From the NCBI GenBank assembly GCA_018340805.1, contig JACMZG010001908.1:45235787-45299786 (forward strand): a DNA stretch of 64,000 bases, given 5' to 3'. The position numbers and the translations under genes were made by a program. This DNA is from Microvelia longipes. Lineage: Eukaryota; Arthropoda; Insecta; Hemiptera; Veliidae. Positions 25,045-36,985 of this stretch are shown piece by piece. The notes under the pieces are model-generated. The model was not told the DNA's origin, did not search any database, and saw only the letters and a list, made by a program, of their open reading frames with translations. Position 1 is the stretch's first letter; the number at the start of each line of letters is the position of its first letter.

Positions 25045-25735
25045 ACATTAATTAATAAATTTCAACTAATTTAAATGACTATATTTCGCTATACTTTACA
25101 TAGCATAATCATGTCTATAAAACCTAAAAAGAAAAGACTACAGCATTCAGAAAAATTTCGAATTAATAAAATATAGACAATTTCAATACAATAAAAAGAA
25201 TTATAGTACTTACAATTAGAGATTACACGTTAGGATGACTAACACGGTCAATAAAATTAAAAAGTAAACATCTATAAGCCATTCCTACAAAGAAATTAAA
25301 AATAGGACAAAAATATGAAGTTAAAACTAAAATCAAGCATTAAAAACTCAAAATGAATCAAGGAAAGAGTTTTGAGTTTTAAATGCTTGATTTTAGTTTT
25401 AACTTAATATTTTTGTCCTATTTTTAATTAGTTTTTAATTATTTTTAATTTCTTTGTAGGAATGGCTTATAGATGTTTACTTTTTAATTTTATGTACCTT
25501 GTTAGTTATCCTAACTTGTAACCACTAATTATAAGTTCTATAATTCTTTTTATTGTTTTAAAATTATGTCTATATTTTTTTAATATAAAATTTCTCTGAA
25601 TGCTGTAGTTATTGCTAAATTTTAATGTATATCTTTTCTTTTTAGGTTTTATAGACATGAATATGCTATGTAAAGTATAATGAAATACAGTCGTTTAAAT
25701 TAGTTGAAATTTATTAATTAACATCCCATCAAGTG
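25045..25735. mobile_element. Foldback element with about 340-bp arms
   Basis: Almost the whole 690 bases form one inverted repeat: CATGTCTATAAAACCTAAAAA, AAGTAAACATCTATAAGCC and AACTAAAATCAAGCATTAAA on the left recur inverted on the right. The loop is only about 40 bases. A second, half-deleted member of the same family lies at 56062-56345 in FOXJ1 intron 3. No ORF. Transcribed, this would give a long double-stranded stem. Confidence 0.75.
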
Positions 25736-26594
25736 TCTATATCATAAATTAGCTTAGATTAAGTTTCATTTTGCAGAGAATCCTAAAGAAAAACAGTTTT
25801 GTAGAGTCTTGGGCAGTTTGGAGAAGGGTCTTGGACATAACCCAACATAGTTGATACTCAAGGTTACTTGATTGTACACTTAATTAGTGTGCTAAACAAA
25901 TGTATCATGAAATTGTTACATCTCGTTTAAAATATCTTCACTTCATCCTTCTACACTGCTAGATTGTTCATACCTTACCTCAAACAACTGACCCTTTAAT
26001 TATTTTGGACAATATTTTTTCCTACAATTATAATCAACAAAAGAATGAATAATATTGAGCAAGAAACTTGAAAATTTTAAGACTGATTATTTTAAGATAT
26101 CAATCTGAAATGTCTATTTAAGTAGAACAACCTAATTATATCTGAAGATTTAAAAAATCAATGAGGGAATTTAGTTTATTTGAAATAATAAAAATGCAGC
26201 AACAAACATCCATTCAATTACTTCAAAATGAGCACTAGATAAATTAATCTATAAGCAAATATTATTTTAATATTGAAACCAACACAGTTTCATTAGAGCA
26301 CGCATAGCTGTCATCATTTTAACCACAGCGAATTAATTCCCTTAGGAAAGATTGTTCCAAAAAATAACTTATTAATCATGTTAAATCAAGTCAATTATTA
26401 ACAAAAGCAACATTGCTATGAGTATTAAAAAGCAAAATGTAAATTGCTTTCAAAAAGTTAAATATCAAAAAATAAATAATTTATATAAAAAGAAAGGAAA
26501 TAAAAAATAAATAAATTGAAGAAAAGAAAACAAAATCAGCAACTGATGATTGGTAATTAATGTTAAAATATTAAAAAAAAGAAAAAGAGGAGAG

Positions 26595-26885
26595 TTAGTC
26601 AGATTGTTCTGTAATTATATAGTACTGACTAATAGTGGTATGATGCTGGGACGGCGTATAGACCCTGTGAGGCGTACTGTGACCGCTCCGAGATTTTTCT
26701 TGTTTTGGCCTACGACGCCTCGTGTGTATTGTATCTCTACGCATCGTTGCTGGTCGATTCACATTGTGTAATTTGTAGTATAGACCACATGCGTTACAGA
26801 CCATGTCTCCGTTTGGATTCCTCCTCCATATCGTTGTGGTGCGTGTGCCACAGTTAGAACAACAGAGATCCACTCTCTTTGGTAC
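26595..26885 (-). CDS. ZAD-GATA exon 6: GATA finger and C-terminus
   Basis: Residues 340-435. [19 protein letters not shown] continues to [16 protein letters not shown], an unmistakable type-IV GATA finger with a 17-residue loop, of the class of vertebrate GATA C-fingers. The basic tail RRRRPKQEK is followed by a short His/Thr/Tyr-rich end. Acceptor ttgtttag. No AATAAA was seen in the first 120 bases after the stop. Confidence 0.9.
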   Translation of the reverse strand, partial: VPKRVDLCCSNCGTRTTTIWRRNPNGDMVCNACGLYYKLHNVNRPATMRRDTIHTRRRRPKQEKSRSGHSTPHRVYTPSQHHTTISQYYIITEQSD

Positions 26886-29800
26886 CTAAACAAATAGATA
26901 ATCTATCTTTAGTAGATAATTTATTTAAAAACCCAGACTGTTGAAAAAAATTGGTACCACTGTAAATTTTCTTTCAACTTTGGATTTGCTTGGTTCATCT
27001 TCAAATTGTAAGGTTGGTCCAAAGCTTATGATGTGGTTTAACTTTAGTCTAGATATTCTCGACAACAAAATAACACAGAGATCCAATGCCTAGGAGTTAC
27101 AACCAGAGACTCGCTTCACTTGCCCTCAGAATGTCATTTTTATCTAAGATTAAGTAGGTATTCCTTAGCTCAGCATCAGAATAATAAATAACCAATGTCT
27201 AAGGAATAATAAATGGGTTTCACTAAGCACAACCTGAGAATAATAAAGTAACTCAATATCATATATAGAGTGTTATAACTTAAATGCAATGAAAGCTTTA
27301 TCAAGTATCACATTAAATATCCTTTCAGTTATGTAATGGGAAAACTACTTTTCCCTGTTCACCAAACCCTCACAAAACACCTCTAATCATACTTGACAGC
27401 CTAGTTTTAATAATTTAAATACTTTAAATAAATATCAGCAATACATTCTGTATTGTATATTTTTTTTGTTTGAATGGATTTGGAGTGTAAAAATGAAACT
27501 ATTAGAATTTTCAGCAGTTAAACGTGAATTTTTATAAGATGTAAACAAACTTTAGGATATATTTCAGGTAAAACACAAATAAATATAAATGTTAGTCATT
27601 AACTTTTAAACAAAAACTATACAGCTAATTTTATCCAATTCCTCTATATGTTTCACTCGGTCTGCCTTTATGTCATACCTTGAAAAACAGAAGTTTAGAA
27701 GATGTGGACAGTCAAAGATGAAAAATTTCAAAAGTCAATTTGTCATTTAGAAAGGTAGATTTCTACTAAACTTGAACTCGACAGGCCTAATTTTTAATGT
27801 TTAAGCTTTAAAATTTTTAATGGCCTTTAATCTTCCAGGCAGTATTTTAAATTAAAATATTATTAAAAGTCATAAAACATTATATTTAATTAAAAGCTCT
27901 TTGCTGGATGATTTTACATTTAAGATGTTAATATCCTCCGGTAGTTAGTTAACAGCCTTTATTCCTAACATAATGGCTCCCACCATTGACAACATGGTGT
28001 TAAATAAAATGCTTATTTTTCACCAAAACTATTGTACTGTAACGTTAATATGTCAATGGAATTTGAGTTTTAACTTTTAAAATTTTTTTGTCATATTAAC
28101 TTGTTGAACATGGTTTTTATTTATTTATCACATTTTTTCAAGGAAGTTTGTTAATTCTTTAATTAGACTTGTTATGATTTTTTCTTGTTAATGTCGGCAA
28201 CCTTTTGGATGACACTGCGAGGTTATTTTTTTATTTGGAGGTTTTCGGCCGGTGGTGTGGAGATAAAAAGTTTTTTTAGTTCTAAAAGTAGTTAAGTTTA
28301 CCTATTTAATCTAGTTGTTTTATTTTGAGGGAGGACCCCAAATTTAAATTTTCTTTACTTTTATTAATTTAAATGTTTTACTTAAGTTTCTGTTGCCTAT
28401 CGTTGAAGGTAAACTAGCCTTACATTTTTATTCGAGATTGTTTCTTTTGATTTATTTTTTGAATTCTCTTTTCCTAATGGAGACCGTTCATTTGTTTATA
28501 GGAATTTATGACTGGATTAGTTGAGGCACTTAAGACTAAGTGATAGCTAAGTACGGCTTCGTGGCACAGTATAGGAGTTATAGGCCTAAATTAATGGCAA
28601 GCTACAAGAAAATGACACAAAAGAATACCAATAAGGAGGCATCTCCTATGACTTGGCATGTTTTAGTACAGTAAGGTATTACTTGATTGCTGATTTAGTG
28701 CCTAAGTACAGGCTTAAAAGGTCAAGAGAGTGAGAGCACTAAGTTGAACTCTTTAGATGATAAAGCTAGCCTCTAAATTAGGTCAATACAGTTTTCTTGT
28801 TTAGAAAATTAATGTTTATAATATCCTATAATTATTTAAGATCTGTATATTTTGCGTTAATTTATTCTAGGATTTCATATGGTATAATGTGCTGGGGATC
28901 TTCTTCAGAAATACAAAGTATATTTATTTTACAAAAAAGAATGGTAAGAATTATTTTAGATCTTCAACCTTACAAATATGTGAAAATAAATGTAAAGAAA
29001 TGAAAATTCTTACTGTCCCATCTATTTATATCTTTAAATGCTTAATTTTTGTTAAAAAAAAATGAATCCTTATTTTTGAAATTCAGACCTAATCATGCTT
29101 ATAACGACAGGAATGAAAAACCTATTTATACTTCCCAAGCATAGGACAACTCTGTATCAAAAAGGGCCACTTTTTAATTGCTTAAAATTTTATAACCACC
29201 TTCCAGACAATATTAAAAACTTATCTTATGAAAAATTCAAAAAACTATAAAAGATTGCTTAATTGAGTTGTAGAAAGTAAAAGATATTTTTAATTTTAAA
29301 GCATTTTTTTTTATTTTATATAAGATGTTGGATTATGAATGTATTTTTTGCTTTTTTATATTAATTATTGACTATGTTTACACAATGTACAATTGTATAA
29401 TAAACTAATAAATAAATTGAAATTATAAATGTATTGTTTTCAAGTCATTAAAGTACCATTTATCTAAGGCTTTTACATAATTTAACCTACATTTTGAGTA
29501 TTTTCTTGTATACGTTTTTTTTTTTTTTTTTTTAATTAAACCTTTTTCCCAAATCTGGACCTGATGCCTGGAGTAGGTTCTTCTTCCCTCTACTAAGTTT
29601 GAAAAAGAACTTGGCACCTAAATTTGACTTTATTAAAGTCATTGTATGTTGTTGGTGGAGAGAGATGACTGAGGCCTCTCTATTTTTGTTCCGATGTCCT
29701 GGAAGAATTATATGTAGTTGCCCACCCCTGATATCTACTCATTCAGGCTAAATTATTTGTTATAATACTTGACAAACAGCTTCTGACAAGACAGATGTCC

Positions 29801-32800
29801 AGAGCATGTCATTGCAAATCAGAATTCTTTAAGTGTTGAGATGTCCCCAATGCAGCAATTCATAGCGACATTGAGACTCAATAAAGTTAATATAATGGAT
29901 ACTTATATGATGTTTAGCAGGTAAGTATAATTTATATTAGATACTATAAGTATAATACATATACACCTGTTGATACCTTTCACACCATTCAATACGTTGG
30001 TTCGATAATAACTTCAAGTCCAGTTCTACCCCCAGAAATCACAAAGTTCCTAAACATCTGTTTTCAAGCTGAAGGTAAGCAATTTTTTTTAATTTAATAT
30101 AAATTTATTGTTTATAAAGCATTGTGTGTGATTGTTTTCCTCCAACTTTTTGAGTTTGATCCAGAGCAGCACAGGATATAACATACAATATGATCACTTC
30201 GTTATAAGTGTTATTTCCACTTAAGAGAAATTATGATTAGAAAAATAAAAAAAAAGTAAAATGAATACGTAGACTTACCCTAGTAGCCTGATTATTATGA
30301 TTATTTTTAGGAGTAGTAGGAATAGGAGAATCGTTATTCCACGATGACGGAGAATCATCAGCGGAGGAATTAGTATCGGTATAGTTGGCAGCTTCTAGGA
30401 GGCGAGATATAGCCTCGGCAGGTCTGAGGTAACCTCCCCTGGGGCTGGGACTCCCTCCTCTCGTGTCAGGGCTCCCAAGTCGAGGGGGAGAGCTCTCGGG
30501 GCTGACTATAGTCCTACCGTCAATAACAACTTCCTCATCGACATAACAGGACGGATCTGAGGAACGAACAGGACAACTTTGTTTTCTTCTACCACTACTG
30601 CTTCTCCCTTCAACTACTTCCTACGATAAACAACAAACAAAATTGAGAAGTAAATATTATTTCTCATAAAAACTGGCTAAAATTAATCATTGATGTCAAA
30701 ACAAAATTGGAATATGTTTACATAAATTTAACCTAAAAAAAAATAGATATCAATAAAACTTACTGTTTTGATTTTAGACGCGGGCCACCTTACTTCTTCT
30801 CTCATGAGTATGACTGATTTACCAGCATTTTCAGGCTGAGTCATTAGTGTCCTAAGTAAACTATTAGCTTCTCCCCTACAAAACAAGTCAAATTGATTGA
30901 AATGGAAACAAATCTTTCAAGCAAACAAAGAAATGCTTTCGCACTGCTAGCCCATCTAACTCAGTATGAGTTAGACGTAACAAAACAGAGTGGGACATGA
31001 CATCATTCAGCCATAAATAATGACTAATGTTAAATGATGGAACAGTTCCTAGATGTCTGCCACAGAATTATATTATCCTGCCACAAAACTACTTTCGGTA
31101 GCATAGTGACAAAGGTTCACAGTACACTATCCTAGAGAATCCATTCCCTTAAAGTTTTTTAATTAAATCTGTTCAATCAAAATGTTACATACATTGTATA
31201 TGAGCAAGTGAGGTCAACACATCTCGAATACAAAGGCCTCCCTAACTGTCCAGATTATGCTTTTATTTATTTTTTTTATTACTTCAGTCTATTACAATGT
31301 TTTTTTTTATTTTAGACTTTCCTTTACAGCAGGTTGTAAAATAAAATAAAAATGGCTCTTATATACTCGCATATGTAATTTTATGAACCTGTCTACGGAT
31401 TTTCTTCATCAGGAACCCTGGCATATTTGTTTAAAAATCAACTAATCTAAAACGATTGCTAAGAGTAATTAATACTCACATCCTATTAACATTAATATCA
31501 GATAAAATTTGGGCATGATGATCAGGTGGAGAGTCTGACACAGTGACCTCTGTGTGGGGTTCTAGCAAGGACTCCTCATCACTCCTCAGAGCTGGTGATC
31601 CGATACCATATTCGTCATCATCTTCTGCATCTTCGTATGCCCTAACAGATCCACTAAGATCTCCGTTAACAAGATCTACAATGACAGCTCCTCCTGTCCT
31701 TCCATTCCTGTATCCTTGTCTGCAGGCTGAGTGGATTATTCTCAACTCCTCCTGGAACACAAACAATTCGACATCTTCTGTAAGAAGACTAATGTTATTT
31801 TTTTGTTTTACCAAAAACATCTATTTAATTATTTGAAGAGACCACAACAATTGTTTAGCTGGAACCTAAAGAAAAGTTTTTATCTTCTTGAAGTGAAGGT
31901 ACAAGAGGAAGGCAATGTCTGCAATGTTCCTTTGAAGGAGTCATCCTTAGAGATGCAGAACATCAAGTATTTATAACATAATGCTCAACAAAACTGTTTA
32001 ATTTACAAAATGTCTACATTGACACCATCATTACTGAAAGACCTTAAAATGCATTACAGTTTTAAATTAATGAAGAAATAGTAGAGACCTTTTGAAATAT
32101 CTATGCCTCTCCAAGGCCCCTTTGAGAGCCAGCCTAAGGGCTGAGAGCCAGCAGCTCTTCATCGTTATATGAAGCTTGCTTTTCTGTTTTGCTTTCACAA
32201 CCAATATTCATCACGCATAGACTCTTTTCATTCTTTTATTTTTAATATTGCTAAAGTTTTTTATTAATTTTTATTACAATTGTCACTTATCTCATAACTA
32301 AAAATAAATTAAATATGAGAGCAGACAACAGCCTCTGCCACATCCGCAATTGTGATCATTCATAAAGCAAATTATTATTTTTTTACATATTAAAATATAT
32401 TTTTTAGATAAAATTTCTAGCCAATTGGCAATGAGTATTTATAGAACCAAATGATTGATAAGACCTCCAGTAAAAAAATGTTAACACTTGTAACATAAAA
32501 CCAGAAAGGGAAAATTCAAAAGTTTTGCATCTTAAAAAATAACATCCACATACCTGCTACAAGCAAATATTTTATTATAATTATTATTTATTTCTTTGTT
32601 TAATAACTATTTTGGTGACCCCAGAGATAATCAAATAAGGCCAGTGGGTAATTAAATACTTCATAACCCTAATTCATAGAGCAAAGTAATAAAGCTATAC
32701 TTACAGAAGCATTGTCTGGAACTGTGTCGGGATTTTCGAGGAACTGTTTAAGAGCATCATCAGTGCGAAGTGCATCTTCTCTAAACCTAGCGAGAGATTC

Positions 32801-35800
32801 TAATTTTTCAACACAGGGCAAGCAAACCATAGTCGGCAAATCTTCATCCTCGTTTACCTGATCAAAACCAATCGTTACAATGCAGACTGTATTTTATTTA
32901 ATAAACAAGTTAAATCGAAGACCTCAACTTAAAAATTGCACAGAGATGTTCTGCAAGCCAAAATGCTTATCTATCTCTTTAAGTTTTCAGTTTATGGTTC
33001 ATAAGAGGGGACCTCTGACTCGTGCCACATTGCCCCTCCCATTGACATTATGACTTCCATACAAGCACCCCATTGTGAGAGTTTTTATCTGATAATAAGT
33101 AAGTAAGAGATGCTGTTGAGTCTACACTCCTCCTTCAATAGGCAAAGGAGTAAGTAAAAGGAACCAACACAATGCTTCCTCTCCCTGATAATTTGCAGGA
33201 CATCTATGGCTAGAATCTGAAGGGGAATATCCAAAACTTTTGTTGTTGTCATTTATATTATTTATTAAGTCTCAGTGGGTGATATAAAAAATATCAATGA
33301 AATCACAATAATCAAACTTCCTAAAAAATGATGTGGACTCAGTATAAATGATTATGTTTAAACTTCCTACTTGATGTTCCTCAATGCTTTCATTATTAAG
33401 TATTTAAACCATCATACTTATAAATATACAGGTTTCCATCAAGTACAAATGTCAACACTGCAGGAAGCAATTCAACAAGTCATTTTGACATAAAAAGCCC
33501 TGAAAACTACAGAATGATTTTCAATCATTGACAAGTTAATTAAGTATTGCTGAATTTAGACAAATTAGTAAAAAAAATGGGGGCAACCCTGCAACCAAGG
33601 CTCTGTGAGCCTATGTCCTGCTCACAAGTCCTTGGAGTATAAGTTGTTTTGTATTATTTAACCTTTTACCATGTGTACAGCAAACTCTCATTGTGTGGGC
33701 CACTAGGTGGCTACTAGTGTATAAGTGCTATAGTAGACAGCATGGGAAAATAATGTTTTTCAAAACGTTTATTCAATAAAAACACAATTAACTTAAAGCT
33801 CAATCACCCCTCACAACCTATTTTCATGTTTTACCGGGTATTTCGTACCGTAACAAATGTGATAGGAAAAATTATTTAAGAATAAAATTTTATTTTGGGT
33901 CAAAGGAGCCAAATCAATTTTCAGATATAAGGCTCACCCACCATCTTATAAGCCTTATCACCAAATTTAAAGCATAATTATTTTGAGGGCATAAAAAAAT
34001 GGCTGGTAGTGTAAGTACCATTATAAGTTTAATTTAGTAATTTTAATTAAAGTCCACAAGGGTTTAAAGTAGGACTGAGGCTTATAGGGCATGTTCTATT
34101 CACAATACCTGAAGAATACCTCCCTGCAATATTGACATTTTAAATTGATACATCCTGTACATGAGACACCTATTAAAAAAGACAAGACTAAACATGAAGC
34201 AAGCATAAGCTCAAATAGTATGCTTTAGACCAATGTAGACCCTCTCCCCCTCCCTCCTTCACTTAAAGCGATTTCAGTCCATTGAGTTGATCACATCAAC
34301 TCATTATATATCCTTGGAATTAGTTATATCTTGTTACTATCACAAGGTAATATTTCACAATAATTAAAATTAACAATATACTAAACTTTATATTCATTGT
34401 TTCTTTTTATAAACAAAAATGTTTATAATGTTTTAAAGTCCAAGTTACTAAATGAAAAAAAAAAAAATAAAAAGCTGTTTTATCAGGAACTACACCATAT
34501 ATTTCGTGTAATTGTTTATTTAGAAAAGTCAAGGTCATTATACAAGTTCATTCACAAAGAGGCCTAACACTCCCTATATCTATTATCAAACTGTTTTAAC
34601 AAATTATAGGATATAACCTGCCCCCCCCCCTCCCTCTTAAATTAAATTTTATATATAAAATTACAAGACCTTATGAAAAGTAGGAGATAGAAGGTAGGTA
34701 CTTAAAACATGTATAAAAGTAAAGAGCTTTTAAAATATACTTCTTTTAAGATAAGTTTATGATCTACAAAAAAAATGTTAAAACAAGTTATACATTAATT
34801 TTCATTGTAATATTTATTTATTTTTAAAATAACTTCAAAAAATATTATCAGAAAATCATATTAATAAATAACAGTAAAAGATTAAAAAAGGGTGATAATA
34901 AAATATATTGAAAAAACAATTGTTAAGATTTATTATCAGGGTTCCTGTGGAATGGGAAAGAGAGGAAGGCATTCCAAGATATCACAAAAAGTTGAGGTAG
35001 ATAGGAGGTAAAGGTAATTATCTAGAGAACAAATGGACCAAGCAGGTAGTAGGGTCATACCTAACTTTACCTGAGCCCCCCACTATCACACACACACACA
35101 CACACATACACTAAACCCCTTGCCTTCATAGACAAAATGGACTCAACGCCACATGCACCCACATATAAACGAAATATAAAGAAAAAGAAACATTAAATAT
35201 GTGTAATTGTATTCATAAAATGAATTAGTTAAGTAAAATACACAATAATAACATAAAAATGTGGAAGAATCAGAAACTATTGATAAAAAACGATCTGTTT
35301 TGTTGATAAACGCTATCAAGAGCCCCCCAAACGATTGTATAGGTTATAATTTCGAGATAAGATTAAAATTCATACAACATAAACATGCTTTGATAAAAGT
35401 ACGTGATTGCTTAAAGGATATTTAATAACGTACAATAAAAATATATGGGAATAACCAAATAAATGCAGAAAAGGGGTAATACAACAGAAAATAAGATAAA
35501 TATAAAAGTATAAAGACCACGCATTAGCCATGACAGTTAAGATGTTGTAGCTAAAAATAAAACTTCTGTCATAGGCTTATTTTTACAAAGATTTTATTCT
35601 TTATTAGATTTTAAAACACAATATATTTTTAAAAATCCAAGAAAAGAGGAAAAATTAGCGTCCTTGAATAAGAACACAACAACCAAACTCCCTTATCATA
35701 TCATCTTATCTGGCGATCACCTATATGGGCCAAGGCATTGATAATTTTAAACAAAAACAAACAATACATGAATAAAACTAGATTTAAATTGTGAAAGAGG

Positions 35801-35942
35801 TTACCTGTAAATTGAGACAAGCGGCGATCTTTTTACCAAATCCTCGTTGAGGATCTACATCGTCGAATATAGGAAGCTTAGCGCCGTCGCTGGATAAACA
35901 AAGACGACACAGTTCATAAAACTTAGCCGGGAAAGAAGACAT
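26595..35942 (-). CDS. ZAD and GATA zinc-finger transcription factor (six exons, 435 aa)
   Basis: Minus-strand exons: 35942-35805, 32857-32705, 31751-31480, 30875-30764, 30620-30279 and 26885-26595. Phases fit at every junction and total 1308 bases including TAA. Residues 1-97 form a ZAD (zf-AD) zinc-binding dimerisation module with Cys12, Cys15, Cys58 and Cys61. The middle is acidic, then Ser/Pro-rich with many SP sites. Residues 348-372 are a GATA finger (C348-X2-C351-X17-C369-X2-C372) followed by the basic arm RRRRPKQEK, which should bind (A/T)GATA(A/G) in the nucleus. ZAD usually precedes C2H2 fingers in insects, so its pairing with a single GATA finger is notable. Closest known class is insect GATA factors, perhaps GATAd-like (inference). 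The start ATG follows AAAA in a good context. Confidence 0.85.
27060..27200 (-). repeat. Possible SINE-body fragment
   Basis: ACTCGCTTCACTTGCCCTCA resembles the CTCGTCCTCAGAATATA body of the 24.8-kb 5S-SINE copy. No 5S-like head is visible. Inside the ZAD-GATA intron 5. Confidence 0.3.
28760..29420 (+). pseudogene. 3' end of a non-LTR retrotransposon (RT C-terminal part), decayed
   Basis: Frames read [20 protein letters not shown], then [12 protein letters not shown], and after frameshifts [20 protein letters not shown]-like and [17 protein letters not shown] segments. These match, in order, the region after the RT domain of Jockey-type LINEs (the SYGIMFWG...LQKKAIRII...LGILTLPSLYI pattern). 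Stops and shifts show it is dead. The end is AATAAACTAATAAATAAATT. It lies antisense to the ZAD-GATA gene in intron 5. Confidence 0.7.
29515..29533. repeat. T19 homopolymer
   Basis: Run of 19 T, which reads as poly(A) on the ZAD-GATA sense strand. It may be the tail of an old retroposed copy. Confidence 0.8.
30279..30620 (-). CDS. ZAD-GATA exon 5: Ser/Pro-rich region
   Basis: Residues 226-339, with clustered SP/TP sites ([20 protein letters not shown]) and an Asn/Ser-rich end reading NNHNQATR. Such low-complexity regions usually act as activation or phospho-regulated segments. Donor AGG|gtaagt, phase 0. Confidence 0.8.
30764..30875 (-). CDS. ZAD-GATA exon 4
   Basis: Residues 189-225 ([20 protein letters not shown], then [17 protein letters not shown]). 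Only one of three frames is open, and it fits the phase-2 donor of the previous exon. Donor ACA|gtaagt. Confidence 0.8.
31480..31751 (-). CDS. ZAD-GATA exon 3: acidic linker
   Basis: Residues 98-187, starting [18 protein letters not shown] and then Asp/Glu-rich ([10 protein letters not shown]). The acceptor tttgtgttccag is chosen because an alternative AG 23 bases upstream puts a stop in frame. It ends AT|gtgagt, phase 2, completing Met188 with the next exon. Confidence 0.75.
32705..32857 (-). CDS. ZAD-GATA exon 2: second half of the ZAD
   Basis: Residues 47-97. [10 protein letters not shown] gives the second CX2C, followed by the long ZAD helix and a QFLEN end. Flanked by ttttgatcag and gtaagt; phase 0 both ends. 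Confidence 0.85.
34621..34630. repeat. C10 homopolymer
   Basis: Ten consecutive C in ZAD-GATA intron 1, followed by TCCCTC. Confidence 0.8.
35087..35106. repeat. (CA)n microsatellite
   Basis: About ten CA units in ZAD-GATA intron 1. Confidence 0.85.
35805..35942 (-). CDS. ZAD-GATA exon 1: first half of the ZAD
   Basis: Encodes residues 1-46, including ELCRLC (first CX2C) and [12 protein letters not shown]. It ends at a CAG|gtaacc donor, phase 0. The intron between the two cysteine pairs is 2.9 kb. Confidence 0.85.
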
Positions 35943-36941
35943 TTTCTTTTCTAAAATGACACAAATAAGTACACTGAATGTATCTTAATAAAACGACACA
36001 ACATTCCATCTATAGACGTAAACACTATTCAATCGACATTATATTATTTTAATTATAAATTGATAAGTTACAAACGAGTCGTATCACAGTTTATCTCTAA
36101 GCTACACGGCACGGCAATGCACATTCCACTTCTACCTGAGAGGTCACCAACCCATGGCCTTCTTGATTTCATATCTTTTATCAAAAGCAAGGTATACCAA
36201 CCATACACAAAACCCGCTCTTTTTTTCTTTTTTGAAGGGGGACCCAAAAGACCTTCATTTATTTTTTGTTCTTTTTTTTCGTTTTTATTTTTTTACTTCC
36301 TAAAGCGAAGGTCATCTGAATTGAAGCGCATCTTTATTACCCTAGGCTTAACTACCTTTTGATCTATTTGTTCTCTTTCTTTATTTTTGACTAAATAATG
36401 ATAAAGACAGAGAATGATGTTTATATCCTGTAGCGTGATTAATCCTTTAGAATCGCCTACTTAATCTACACTAAACTCTTATTTAAGACATCAATATTAA
36501 ATTAACTATTTTTTGTACAAAGTGTTCTTTAATACAATTTATTTAAATATAATTTAACAGATTAATATAAAAACAGGAAATATAAAACTCAAAATCCGGG
36601 GGCCTGAAAGATGTATAGGTACATTTTATTATCTATTTCGGTAAAAAAATTTACTTGATAGGAACATTTCTTATATTATAACTTTTTATAGCTGTATTAC
36701 AACAACTAACTGAAAAACATATAAAACCGTTAAGGTTTTTATAGACTTATTTATTTATATATATTTATTTAAACGACTATTCATCACTTTGTTTCGAAAA
36801 TTTAAAAACATTCCCGCCAATGGATCAGTGTTGCTTAAGTTACACAAGTGTTGAGATAAGTTATCAAATTTTTCAGCTGATTTTTGTTAAATATTTTTAT
36901 TATTAACAAATTGTGTTCTTTATTTGAATTTTGCTGTAAAA
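35943..36941. promoter_or_regulatory. Putative divergent promoter region of ZAD-GATA and NDUFS4
   Basis: The start codons of the two genes point away from each other and are 999 bases apart. The interval has no exon and contains a T/C-rich tract near 36.21-36.30 kb. I see no certain TATA box. The shared-promoter role is inferred from geometry only. Confidence 0.35.
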
Positions 36942-36985
36942 ATGATTAAATTGTGGAATATTCAGCAAGTTCGGAGCTGTGGGAG
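36942..36985 (+). CDS. NDUFS4: NDUFS4 candidate exon 1 (targeting peptide)
   Basis: ATG in AAAAATG context, 14 codons, then donor AG|gtataa, phase 2. Assigned because it precedes exon 2 on the same strand and its product looks like a presequence. The link to exon 2 rests on a shifted acceptor. Confidence 0.5.

Noticed and set aside
31543..31836. Plus-strand 97-codon frame
   Set aside because: Antisense shadow of ZAD-GATA exon 3.
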